This document shows positions 5,550-12,072 of a stretch of 12,072 nt of DNA, piece after piece. A model generated the notes under the pieces. It had not been told where the DNA came from. It saw only the letters and a program-made list of their open reading frames with translations, and did no database searches. Numbering within the stretch: position 1 is the first letter of the stretch; each line of letters begins with the position of its first letter. Origin of the DNA: Candidatus Komeilibacteria bacterium (GTDB lineage Bacteria > Patescibacteriota > Patescibacteriia > UBA1558); contig JANLIN010000057.1 in assembly GCA_024654345.1 (NCBI GenBank), positions 1 to 12,072 of the forward strand. The letters run 5' to 3'. The position numbers and the translations under genes are program-made.

Positions 5550-6530
5550 ATGACTATGAAACTAAGAGGAAATATATATGAATGGTTGGCGGAGTATTTT
5601 CGCCGCGCACCCCGTCGCAGTTTTCGCCGGTCCAGCCAACCATTGTTGATTGTCGGACACCGTGGGTCTCCGACTAAGGCCATTGAAAATACGTTTGATT
5701 CCTTTGTGTTGGCCCTGGCCGAGGGAGCGAATGCCCTGGAAACTGATTTGGTTATTACCGCTGATAAGCAGGTGCTTCTTTGGCATGATTGGCATCCGAA
5801 TGAATATGTGGCATTACTGCGCGAATCAGGACTAGAGCCCTTTACACTATATAAACCTTATCCGCCTTTACAACCATATTGGCGCCGGCCTGTGCACGAA
5901 CTGACATTGGCGGAATTTAGGCATTATTTTGATTACAAAAGAAAACGCGGTCATATTGCCGCCGGCGCCACCATACCATTGTTAGATGACTTTCTTTTGT
6001 GGGCAAAAGACCAGCCCCGACTTAGAGCAATTTTTTTGGAGATTAAAATTCCGCGGACACAGACGACCGAAGCCGAGGAAATATTTCGCCAGATAAATGA
6101 TTGGTGGCAAAAAAATCATCCTCACTTTACCATTTACATAGAATCATGTCCTTCGGAATTATTGGATTATGGTCAAAAATATTTCCCCTCTCTAAACTTC
6201 ACTCTCAGCGTCGAAAGCCCGATCGGTATTGTTCTTAATCCTGCCACCTACAGTGCTATTACACCGGCCGCTTTAGCGCAACGCCGTTGTGCCGTTGCCG
6301 TCAGACCACGTCGAATAACGATCGGCAGTTGGACCACTTACTATAGAATAATAAAAAAGGATTTAGAATTTCGTGAAAATAGTAGTTCAAACCCAATTAT
6401 CAAAGTCACCAATATAAATAAACGCAGTGAGATACGCGCTTTGTTAGCGGCCGGCGTAGATGCCATCGAGACGGATTACCCGGCCCTCGTATATGAACTA
6501 GCTCAAGAAATGAATTTAACGATAGCTTAA
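5550..6530 (+). CDS. Glycerophosphodiester phosphodiesterase family protein (GDPD)
   Basis: Enzymes of this TIM-barrel family hydrolyse glycerophosphodiesters to glycerol-3-phosphate and an alcohol, using a divalent metal. The hallmark residues are in order: IVGHRG (H37, R38), ENTFDSF (E46, N47), LETDLVIT (E64, D66), WHD (H79, D80), FLEIK (E164, K166), and the C-terminal GVDAIETDYP (302-311) that closes the barrel. No signal peptide is seen. The first 30 residues are strongly basic (RRAPRRSFRRSS), so the protein may sit at the membrane surface. It is about 326 residues, longer than the roughly 240-residue minimal enzyme, because of an extra segment between the HD motif and TIPLLDDFL (about 81-140). 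The start at 5550 is set by the promoter 6 nt upstream; a second in-frame ATG is at 5556. The tRNA-modifying gene follows after 45 nt, possibly in the same transcript. Confidence 0.9.
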   Translation: MTMKLRGNIYEWLAEYFRRAPRRSFRRSSQPLLIVGHRGSPTKAIENTFDSFVLALAEGANALETDLVITADKQVLLWHDWHPNEYVALLRESGLEPFTLYKPYPPLQPYWRRPVHELTLAEFRHYFDYKRKRGHIAAGATIPLLDDFLLWAKDQPRLRAIFLEIKIPRTQTTEAEEIFRQINDWWQKNHPHFTIYIESCPSELLDYGQKYFPSLNFTLSVESPIGIVLNPATYSAITPAALAQRRCAVAVRPRRITIGSWTTYYRIIKKDLEFRENSSSNPIIKVTNINKRSEIRALLAAGVDAIETDYPALVYELAQEMNLTIA

Positions 6531-6575
6531 ATTGACCGCCCACTCAATAAATGATATGAATATGAGCTCCCTTAA

Positions 6576-7574
6576 ATGCCCGCCAGTAGCTCTGCTAGCA
6601 CAAAACATAAGCTTATGACCACCAACTTTTGGCAAAATCTACCGAAACCTTTCTTCATGCTCGCGCCGATGGCAGACGTCACCGATGCGGTCTTTCGCCG
6701 ACTCATTGCTAAATATGGTAAACCAGACGTTCTATATACGGAATTCGTTTCCGTCGATGGTTTATGTTCTGCCGGTCGAGAAAATCTTTTGATTGACTTG
6801 AAATACACTGACGCCGAAAGACCAATCGTCGCCCAGATTTTCGGATCCAAACCGGAAAATTTCAAAATAGCAGCCGAATTATGCGTGACATTGGGTTTCG
6901 ATGGCATCGACATCAATATGGGTTGTCCGGATAAAAATATCCAAAAACAGTGTGCCGGCGCGGCCCTGATTAAGCATCCTCAACTGGCCAAAGAGATTAT
7001 TCAAGCTACCAAAGAAGGGGCGGCCGACCTTCCCGTCTCCGTCAAAACGCGCATCGGAGACCGAACCAATGAATTGGAAACTTGGCTGCCCAATCTTCTG
7101 GAAACCAAGCCATCAGCCATAATAATCCACGCCCGTACTCGCCAAGAGATGAGTAAAGTGCCGGCCAAATGGGAAACGGTAAAGCAAGCGGTCGAGATCG
7201 CAAAAGACAGTGGTGTTTTGATTGTCGGCAATGGCGATGTGAAAGATCTGACCGACGCGCGACAAAAAGCGGCCGCCAGCGGCGCCGATGGCATCATGTT
7301 GGGTAGAGCCATCTTCGGTAATCCTTGGCTCTTTTCACCGGACAAAAAAGTCACTCTGACAGAGAAACTAAACGTCATGATAGAGCACACTAAGCTCTTT
7401 GAAACTTTATTGGCACCACATAAAAATTTTGCTATCATGAAAAAACATTACAAAGCTTACGTCAACGGCTTTGATGGGGCAAAAGAGCTACGGGTACGGC
7501 TTATGCAAACAACCAGCGCCGCCGAAGTGGAGGAAATAACTACCGATTGGTTGAATAAAAATGTGATATCATAA
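6576..7574 (+). CDS. tRNA-dihydrouridine synthase (Dus family)
   Basis: This FMN enzyme reduces specific uridines in tRNA to dihydrouridine with NADPH. The TIM-barrel motifs are all present: MLAPMADVTDAVFRR (28-42), TEFVSVDGL (55-63), VAQIFGSKPENF, INMGCPDKNIQKQCAGAAL (113-131) with the catalytic Cys at 117, VKTRIG (K157), IHARTR (H185), GNGDV (218-222) and GADGIMLGRAIFGNPW (236-251), the last two holding the FMN phosphate. The C-terminal helical part (MKKHYKAYVNGFDGAKELR) matches the tRNA-binding domain. The ATG at 6576 adds a Ser-rich MPASSSASTKHKL leader. The ATG at 6615 gives MTTNFWQNLPKPF, which looks more like the family start, and neither site has a Shine-Dalgarno sequence. A weak TGaTATGAA (6552-6560) could start a transcript. 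Which of the Dus groups it belongs to cannot be set with certainty. Confidence 0.93.
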   Translation: MPASSSASTKHKLMTTNFWQNLPKPFFMLAPMADVTDAVFRRLIAKYGKPDVLYTEFVSVDGLCSAGRENLLIDLKYTDAERPIVAQIFGSKPENFKIAAELCVTLGFDGIDINMGCPDKNIQKQCAGAALIKHPQLAKEIIQATKEGAADLPVSVKTRIGDRTNELETWLPNLLETKPSAIIIHARTRQEMSKVPAKWETVKQAVEIAKDSGVLIVGNGDVKDLTDARQKAAASGADGIMLGRAIFGNPWLFSPDKKVTLTEKLNVMIEHTKLFETLLAPHKNFAIMKKHYKAYVNGFDGAKELRVRLMQTTSAAEVEEITTDWLNKNVIS

Positions 7575-7614
7575 AATAAATGCCCAATATATTTAATCAA
7601 TAAAGCAATTTTAT

Positions 7615-8220
7615 ATGAAAAAGTTTGATCTAAAAATTATTTTAATTGTACTCCTGCTGGCAATAATAGTTATTTTCCTAACGATTAATAGTAACAATTC
7701 ATCGGAAACACCGCGTCTTGATTATACCAACGAAGTCTACAACTATACCTTCACTTATCCTACCGATCGAACGATTGAAGAATATTCTGCCGACATGGTT
7801 GTAGTGGGACTACCACAAGAAGACTCTGTCCAAAGTGAAGCAGAAGTTCGAGTGCTGACAAGCTTTTCCGACCAAGAATACGGCGATTTCCAATCCTTCG
7901 TCACCCAATCGCTTAGCAATCTCTGCGCCGCCGACGGACCGACCGGTTCAATAGAATGCGAGGGGATAGACAGTCGAGAAGACTTTAGTAGTGACAACCT
8001 TGTTAACGGAGAAAAAATTTATCTAACGCAGATAACGAGAGATTTTGCCAGCGATGAAACCAGCGAGGATGTCCAAGGTCCTTTCTACGTCTTCAATATC
8101 AGTCAGCGCAGTGACAGTGATTATGCCATCCTTGTCTTGCACGCGCCACTAACACAAACTGAAATAAATGAGAATCTAATCAGCACCATGGCAAAAAGTT
8201 TGCAATATACAGCGGAGTAG
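7615..8220 (+). CDS. Membrane-anchored extracytoplasmic protein of unknown function, 201 aa
   Basis: I do not recognise the family. The sequence begins with MKKFDLK and a single hydrophobic helix (about residues 8-25), which acts as a membrane anchor or signal peptide. It has no lipobox cysteine. The rest is a soluble, acidic, Ser/Thr-rich domain of about 170 residues. It opens with TNEVYNYTFTYP, a phrase common at the start of exported beta-rich domains in this kind of genome, and has two cysteines (in NLCAADG and IECEG) that could form a disulfide bond. There is no Shine-Dalgarno site. It lies 40 nt after the dihydrouridine synthase gene and is followed by the strongest terminator in the window, so it probably ends the transcript begun at the GDPD promoter. 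Confidence 0.8.
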   Translation: MKKFDLKIILIVLLLAIIVIFLTINSNNSSETPRLDYTNEVYNYTFTYPTDRTIEEYSADMVVVGLPQEDSVQSEAEVRVLTSFSDQEYGDFQSFVTQSLSNLCAADGPTGSIECEGIDSREDFSSDNLVNGEKIYLTQITRDFASDETSEDVQGPFYVFNISQRSDSDYAILVLHAPLTQTEINENLISTMAKSLQYTAE

Positions 8221-8230
8221 ATTTCTTAGC

Positions 8231-8277
8231 AAAGTACCCGACCCAGCCGTTCGTGAGCGGCTGGGTCGGGTACTTTT
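8231..8277. terminator. Strong intrinsic terminator, 19-bp perfect stem
   Basis: 8231-8249 pairs perfectly with 8258-8276, including GTACCCGACCCAGCCG and its complement, around an 8-nt loop. The ends are AAA on the left and TTTT on the right, so it can work in both directions. It isolates the preceding genes from the promoter at 8286. A 16-nt part (8233-8248) recurs without its partner at 3890-3905. Confidence 0.9.
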
Positions 8278-8285
8278 AGTCTGCC

Positions 8286-8314
8286 TTGACAATAATGCTG
8301 TTAACAGTTAAAGT
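8286..8314 (+). promoter_or_regulatory. Promoter (TTGACA - 17 nt - TAAAGT) with a palindromic operator candidate
   Basis: A consensus TTGACA at 8286-8291 lies 17 nt before TAAAGT at 8309-8314. Inside the spacer, CTGTTAACAG (8298-8307) is a perfect 10-bp palindrome, well placed for a repressor to block RNA polymerase. Part of it, TTAACAG, recurs at 8332-8338 near the ribosome binding site. This is the only promoter here with a full -35 consensus. Confidence 0.55.
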
Positions 8315-8336
8315 GCCCATATTATTGTAAATTAAC

Positions 8337-8342
8337 AGGAGA
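8337..8342 (+). promoter_or_regulatory. Shine-Dalgarno site of the first gene of the two-gene operon
   Basis: AGGAGA lies 6-7 nt before the ATG at 8349 and supports that start. It is one of few clear ribosome binding sites in the window. Confidence 0.7.
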
Positions 8343-8348
8343 ATAGAC

Positions 8349-8663
8349 ATGAATGACAAAACTCATTGGTACGCGGAGCCTCTTGACCCTCGCAGCAACA
8401 AAATTATTGGAGAGTTTATTGTCGGTGACGACATCCTCCTTGAGAGCTTCAGTAAAAAAGATACTCAGGGTATGGAACACAACGTTTTTGAACTAAAAGA
8501 CTACTCGGTCGCTAAAAAGATTTTGGATGCAGTACAGTCTTTAGAACTAAAGGTCGAAATTTTCTGCGCCGAGACAGGCAGTAAATTGCGCCAACCACCA
8601 TTTGTAAAACAAAAAAGGATAAATAAATATGAATTCTTTAGAGAACATACTGATCGAAGTTAA
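8349..8663 (+). CDS. Hypothetical protein, 104 aa, first gene of an insulated operon
   Basis: I do not recognise this protein. It is small, soluble and probably alpha/beta, with no membrane segment. It starts MNDKTHWYAEPLDPRSNKIIGEF, a Trp-Tyr and LDxRxN pattern; the middle has ELKDYSVAKKILDAVQSL, which looks like a helix; the tail is basic (PPFVKQKRINKYEFFREH). One cysteine is followed by a polar segment (FCAETGSKL). The start is supported by a Shine-Dalgarno site and by a consensus-like promoter. The 3' end overlaps the next gene by 35 nt, so the two proteins are probably made in step. The small size, pairing, and palindrome in the promoter could suit an autoregulated module such as a toxin-antitoxin pair, but no motif of a known toxin or antitoxin is visible. 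Function unknown. Confidence 0.75.
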   Translation: MNDKTHWYAEPLDPRSNKIIGEFIVGDDILLESFSKKDTQGMEHNVFELKDYSVAKKILDAVQSLELKVEIFCAETGSKLRQPPFVKQKRINKYEFFREHTDRS

Positions 8664-8958
8664 GAACGAACCGTCTGCCAGCGCCATGAATAGTTTGCAT
8701 AGTCTGATCAGTAAAATCAACAATATCGCCGACGAACAAGAGTTGGTCAATATTTATCAGACATTCGACGTGGCCGAGAACATTCACACAGCCTTGCAGC
8801 CACAAATTGCTCAACTTAAAAAAATAGTTGTACAGAAGATGCGCGCTCTATTGTACTCGATATCTCAGGGTATGAAAATAGTAAACTTAGGAGCTGTCCC
8901 AGATCGGCACAGTAAAATGGAAAAACTATTTACTCATGCAACCGGAGAAAAGTTTTAA
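8629..8958 (+). CDS. Hypothetical helical protein, 109 aa, second gene of the operon
   Basis: I do not recognise this family. The protein looks almost entirely helical and soluble (for example ENILIEVKNE, SLHSLISKINNIA, and AQLKKIVVQKMRALLYSI), with heptad-like spacing of Leu and Ile, so it may form a helical bundle or bind a partner. The C-terminal part has NLGAVPDRHSKMEKL. The ATG at 8629 has AAGGA at 8615-8619, 9 nt upstream, inside the first gene. The coding region overlaps the first gene by 35 nt in another frame, so both were checked: each keeps sensible composition, and each has its own ribosome binding site. A textbook terminator follows. Function unknown; it most likely works with the 104-aa protein. 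Confidence 0.75.
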   Translation: MNSLENILIEVKNEPSASAMNSLHSLISKINNIADEQELVNIYQTFDVAENIHTALQPQIAQLKKIVVQKMRALLYSISQGMKIVNLGAVPDRHSKMEKLFTHATGEKF

Positions 8959-8964
8959 CAGCAC

Positions 8965-8996
8965 GAGCTGACAAACAATGTCAGCTCTTTTTATTT
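8965..8996 (+). terminator. Intrinsic terminator of the two-gene operon
   Basis: GAGCTGACA (8965-8973) pairs perfectly with TGTCAGCTC (8979-8987) around a 5-nt loop, followed by TTTTTATTT. It starts 6 nt after the stop codon. Confidence 0.92.
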
Positions 8997-9059
8997 CCCT
9001 TAAATCTGCATTAGAAAATGATTGACTCTCTCTCTGATCCACTGTATCCTGCTGGCGCT

Positions 9060-9065
9060 TATTAT
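9060..9065 (+). promoter_or_regulatory. -10 box (TATTAT) of the beta-helix protein gene
   Basis: TATTAT ends exactly 6 nt before the ATG at 9072, the same spacing as at 447-459 and 5538-5550. There is no TGn extension and no -35 at the usual distance; TTGACT at 9022-9027 is too far away. The coincidence of spacing supports both the promoter and the choice of start. Confidence 0.45.
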
Positions 9066-9071
9066 AAAAAA

Positions 9072-10625
9072 ATGAAAAATAATATAGTTTTAATAATTCT
9101 CTTGCTATTGAGTTTGGTAACACCAATCCAGTCCTTAAACGCTCAGACTTTTTCCGTGGCCGATCGATTGAAAGGAAATATTCTTCTCCAAGTGGAATCT
9201 CACGGCGAAGCTTGGTATGTGCTACCGCGGGAAGGAAAACGTCTTTATATGAAAAGCGGTGACGACGCTTTTACGTTAATGCGTTTCCATTCTTTGGGAA
9301 TTACGAATAAAGACTTAAGTGGTATCAAAATTGCCGGCACAAACACGGTTGGCAATTTGTCTTTAACCAATCGTCTGCGCGGTTATATTCTTTTGCAGGT
9401 GGAATCACAGGGTGAGTCTTGGTATGTCCATCCGCGGACGGGTGAACGTCATTACCTACCGAACGGGGCGGCGGCCTATGCGTTGATGCGCTTCCATTCT
9501 CTGGGCATCAGTAACAGTGATCTAAGCACCATCCCCATATTCCCACCGGCCGCCGCCGCCACAACGCCCATTAGTACCACCAGCACCTACTCCGTCACGA
9601 CTACTCAGGGAAATACATTTTTTGTTACCGCCGGTCAGGATGGTGACGGTAGCTCGCCACACTCCGCCTGGGGACGATTGGATGAGATTGATTGGAGCAA
9701 AATAAAACCCGGCGACAAAATTCAGCTATCAGGTTCTTTTTATGGCCAAAGTTTGAAGGTCACGACCGGCGGTACAGCAGATAAACCGGTGGTGATTTCC
9801 GGCCCGGCCGTTCTCGATGGCCAGATGAAGACCGCCAACGGCATCATTGCCTCCGACGTCTCCAATGTTATTATTGAAAATTTCACCCTGCGAAACTTCA
9901 CCGGCAGCGGTCAAATAAAAGTATCTCACGCCACCAATATATCCGTCTTGAATAACAAAATTCACGTCACCGGCCACGGCGGTGTTCATTTGCACAATAC
10001 GGAAAAAACAGTGGTGGCAAACAACATCATTACCACTCCTTCTTCCACTACGGCGCAAACGGACGGTATTTACTCACAGAACAGTCGTTTCAATCATTAT
10101 CGAGATAATCACATCACAATCACCAACACTGAACCCAATGGTCATAATGATGGCATTCAAATCTACAAAGATAGCAATGGTAAAATTACCGGTAACACCA
10201 TCACACTGGACAATCCAAAAAAATTTAACTCTCAGGGAATCTACATCACGGAGAGTCATGGCACGATGGACGTGACTGGAAATCAAATCCTCGCCAAACA
10301 AACATGTAATAGTCTCATCGCTTTGCTCAATATCAAAGAAGGTACAGCCACTCTGGTAGCCGAAAACAACAATGTCTATGGTGGCTGTTGGGGAATCATC
10401 AAGACTAAAAATTCACCACGATCGGTCATAAAAAACAATCTAATCCGCACCGATCGTGCTGCGGCTAATCTGCTATGGGTGGATAAAAATTTACCGACGA
10501 CAAATATTAGCCAAAATACCTATATCGGCATCGACGGATTTTACCTTCGTGGCGAGAGTGATAAATACAACTGGACGGAGTGGCAGACGACCGGCTTTGA
10601 TCAAAATTCTTCATACAACCAATAA
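9072..10625 (+). CDS. Exported protein with two tandem RLKG/WYV repeats and a right-handed beta-helix domain
   Basis: Counting from the ATG at 9072 (517 aa), residues 1-24 are a signal peptide (MKNN, hydrophobic core, then SLNAQ). Two copies of one domain follow at about 31-85 and 100-154, 69 residues apart. Each has RL(K/R)G, ILLQVES, GE(A/S)WYV, P..G.R and LMRFHSLGI.N.DLS.I. This domain recurs in exported proteins that I associate with Patescibacteria and may bind the surface or a ligand. An Ala/Thr/Ser-rich linker (157-178) leads to a parallel beta-helix of the pectate-lyase type (about 182-510). It opens with FVTAGQDGDGSS and KPGDKIQLSG and has many Asn-rich turns such as VIIENFTLRNF, ISVLNNKIHV and GKITGNTIT. 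The helix probably binds or cleaves a polysaccharide; I cannot point to catalytic residues. The frame is open to an ATG at 9018, but that leader would bury the signal peptide. Confidence 0.88.
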   Translation: MKNNIVLIILLLLSLVTPIQSLNAQTFSVADRLKGNILLQVESHGEAWYVLPREGKRLYMKSGDDAFTLMRFHSLGITNKDLSGIKIAGTNTVGNLSLTNRLRGYILLQVESQGESWYVHPRTGERHYLPNGAAAYALMRFHSLGISNSDLSTIPIFPPAAAATTPISTTSTYSVTTTQGNTFFVTAGQDGDGSSPHSAWGRLDEIDWSKIKPGDKIQLSGSFYGQSLKVTTGGTADKPVVISGPAVLDGQMKTANGIIASDVSNVIIENFTLRNFTGSGQIKVSHATNISVLNNKIHVTGHGGVHLHNTEKTVVANNIITTPSSTTAQTDGIYSQNSRFNHYRDNHITITNTEPNGHNDGIQIYKDSNGKITGNTITLDNPKKFNSQGIYITESHGTMDVTGNQILAKQTCNSLIALLNIKEGTATLVAENNNVYGGCWGIIKTKNSPRSVIKNNLIRTDRAAANLLWVDKNLPTTNISQNTYIGIDGFYLRGESDKYNWTEWQTTGFDQNSSYNQ

Positions 10626-10629
10626 AAAA

Positions 10630-10655
10630 ACCCAGCTCATCATTAAGAGCTGGGT
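10630..10655. terminator. Bidirectional terminator between the beta-helix and NAD synthetase genes
   Basis: ACCCAGCTC (10630-10638) pairs perfectly with GAGCTGGGT (10647-10655) around an 8-nt loop. The seven A before the stem give a T7 tract on the - strand, so it terminates the NAD synthetase transcript well. On the + strand the T tract is poor (TCATTATTAT), so it is weaker for the beta-helix gene. Confidence 0.85.
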
Positions 10656-10660
10656 CATTA

Positions 10661-12072
10661 TTATCGGCAAACTATGGGTAGTCGACGTCCACTACCGAAG
10701 GCCTTACTAGTTACTTTCAGACCAACCGGTGACTGACGTCGTTTGAATTCATTTCGATCTACCATTCGGGTCACTTTGCTGACTAACTCCTGCGGATATC
10801 CCTGAGCGGTTATTTCCTCTACCGATTCTCCATGCTCTATGTACAGTTGTAAAATCGGATCAAGAATATCGTAAGGTGGCAATGAATCGGTATCTTTTTG
10901 ACCGGGCCTCAATTCGGCGGACGGCGCTTTGTTAATGATATCGACCGGGATAATTTCGCCGTTTCGATTGGCATACGAAGCCAAACGATATACTAATGTT
11001 TTCGGTACATCAACTATCGGGGCCAAGCCGCCAGACATATCGCCGTACAAAGTACAGTACCCTACAGACATTTCTGATTTGTTACCGGTACTTAAGACAA
11101 TATTTCCCGTTCGATTAGAAACGGCCATAATCAGTAACCCTCTTATCCTGGCCTGCACATTTTCCTCCGTCACATCGCCGACGACCATGGTATCATCTTC
11201 CCATCCGTAATGATTGCCAAACACGTCACCGACAGCGGCATAAATCTCTCCGATCGGCATTTCAATATAGGGAATTTTCAGGTTTGCCGCCAGCTGTTGC
11301 GCATCGCTGACACTACCGGCGGATGAAAATTTGGAAGGCATACCGTAGGTCATTACCCTGGCGTCACCCAAGGCCTTGACTGCCAGGTAGGTGACATAGG
11401 CTGAGTCTATACCTCCGGAAGAAGCGATGACAACTCCCGGTATCTTTAGCTTTTCGATGTAGTCTCTGACGCCCAACACCAGCGCCGCCTCCAGTTCACC
11501 TAGATTTGATTCGTCAGAATTGAATTGTGTCTCTACATCAGTATCAAAAACTGCTATTTCTTCCACAAAAGATTTGGCGGCACCAACACAAAGGCCGGCC
11601 GCGTTGATGGCAAAGCTACGACCATCGAAAATCAGATCATCATTGGCACCGACTTGGTTCGCATAAACAAAGTCACACTGCAATCGCTGGACAATTTTCT
11701 TCACCAATTCGAATCGATGTGAGCCCTTGCCCCAAAAGTAGGGTGAAGCGTTGATGGCTATAACCAAGTCCGGGTTTATAATTTCCAACTCCTCTATCGG
11801 ATCACGGCGATAAATACCGCGCATATCTTCGTGCCAAATGTCTTCACAGATCAAAAGTCCTATTTTTTTACCTTTGTAGATAAATAGTCCACGATGGTTT
11901 GACTTGGGCTCGAAGTATCTATGTTCATCAAAAACATCGTACTCCGGTAACAACGTCTTGGTCTCCAGATACTCAATCAATCCTCTACGTAGGACATAGG
12001 CGCCATTATAAAGCGGTTTGCCGAGACTGGTATTCCTGACCGTGGCTCCTATTATCAAAGGGATGTCGCCGA
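10661..12072 (-). CDS. nadE: Glutamine-dependent NAD+ synthetase (5' end beyond the window)
   Basis: This enzyme makes NAD+ from deamido-NAD+, ATP and ammonia drawn from glutamine. The N-terminal glutaminase (nitrilase-type) domain is partly outside the window. The frame stays open through the last base, and the TTG at 12058 is an ordinary Leu inside GDIPLIIGA, so it is not the start. Counting from that Leu, the catalytic lysine segment KTLLPEYDVFDEHRYF (34-49) and the catalytic Cys in LLICEDIW (C71) are present; the first Glu of the triad is lost with the edge. The synthetase domain has the ATP loop SSGGIDSA (213-220), STGNKSEMSVGYCTLYGDMSGG with GNKSE, VPKTLVYRLA, and SAELRPGQKDTDSLPPY (380-396). 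The C-terminus DRNEFKRRQSPVGLKVTSKAFG is complete. Roughly 80 residues should be missing at the N-terminus compared with the usual 540-550 length. Confidence 0.95.
   Translation of the reverse strand, partial: GDIPLIIGATVRNTSLGKPLYNGAYVLRRGLIEYLETKTLLPEYDVFDEHRYFEPKSNHRGLFIYKGKKIGLLICEDIWHEDMRGIYRRDPIEELEIINPDLVIAINASPYFWGKGSHRFELVKKIVQRLQCDFVYANQVGANDDLIFDGRSFAINAAGLCVGAAKSFVEEIAVFDTDVETQFNSDESNLGELEAALVLGVRDYIEKLKIPGVVIASSGGIDSAYVTYLAVKALGDARVMTYGMPSKFSSAGSVSDAQQLAANLKIPYIEMPIGEIYAAVGDVFGNHYGWEDDTMVVGDVTEENVQARIRGLLIMAVSNRTGNIVLSTGNKSEMSVGYCTLYGDMSGGLAPIVDVPKTLVYRLASYANRNGEIIPVDIINKAPSAELRPGQKDTDSLPPYDILDPILQLYIEHGESVEEITAQGYPQELVSKVTRMVDRNEFKRRQSPVGLKVTSKAFGSGRRLPIVCR

Noticed and set aside
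9022..9027. TTGACT as the -35 box for the beta-helix gene
   Set aside because: It lies 32 nt from the -10 box, far outside the working range.
9018..9071. Upstream ATG of the beta-helix gene frame
   Set aside because: It would add 18 residues before a clean signal peptide. The ATG at 9072 has a -10 box at the recurrent 6-nt distance.
12056..12058. TTG as a start codon of the NAD synthetase
   Set aside because: The frame continues to the window edge with residues GDIP, and the nitrilase domain would be cut short, so the gene is simply truncated by the window.
1..12072. Search for tRNA, rRNA, CRISPR arrays, riboswitches, insertion sequences and attachment sites
   Set aside because: No cloverleaf with CCA-type ends, no evenly spaced repeat array, no transposase or integrase motif, and no recognisable riboswitch core was seen by eye. 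Low-scoring RNAs could still be missed without a covariance search.

Overview
The window looks like chromosome from an uncultured bacterium with a small genome, most likely a member of Patescibacteria (CPR). This is inference from gene content and style, not from a marker gene. The clues are short intergenic gaps, an exported protein with two tandem copies of a repeat (RLKG..LLQVES.G..WYV.P..G.R) that I associate with Patescibacteria, an L,D-transpeptidase carrying calcium-binding-like Asp/Gly repeats, several family-less small proteins, and promoters whose -10 box sits exactly 6 nt before an ATG (leaderless-type genes). No rRNA, tRNA, CRISPR array, insertion sequence or integrase was recognised.

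Layout. On the + strand, 3-3038 holds the tail of a HAD-family hydrolase, a secreted L,D-transpeptidase, a charged hypothetical protein and a four-helix membrane metallophosphoesterase. A perfect 10-bp hairpin (3059-3086) separates this block from two small overlapping membrane-protein genes on the - strand (3093-3652). A 265-nt gap follows (3653-3917). It holds a startless ORF fragment and half of a terminator hairpin whose intact copy lies at 8231-8277. The - strand pair 3918-5442 is an NADPH-dependent FMN reductase-like protein overlapping a 316-aa protein of unknown function. From a divergent promoter gap (5443-5549) the + strand carries a glycerophosphodiester phosphodiesterase, a tRNA-dihydrouridine synthase and a membrane-anchored hypothetical protein, closed by a 19-bp terminator stem. 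Next is a compact two-gene operon of unknown function (8349-8958). It has its own consensus-like promoter, a 10-bp palindrome in the promoter spacer, good Shine-Dalgarno sites and strong terminators on both sides. The last + strand gene is an exported right-handed beta-helix protein (9072-10625). It converges on the 3' part of a glutamine-dependent NAD+ synthetase gene (10661 to the window end, 5' end missing).

How the genes fit together. Much of the window concerns the cell envelope: peptidoglycan cross-linking, a membrane phosphoesterase, a glycerophosphodiesterase, several membrane or exported proteins of unknown role, and the beta-helix protein. The rest is housekeeping (tRNA dihydrouridine, NAD+ synthesis, flavin reduction). 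No defence or mobile system is evident. The most unusual parts are the insulated two-gene operon, the unknown protein fused by gene overlap to the flavin reductase, and the recurring leaderless promoter geometry.
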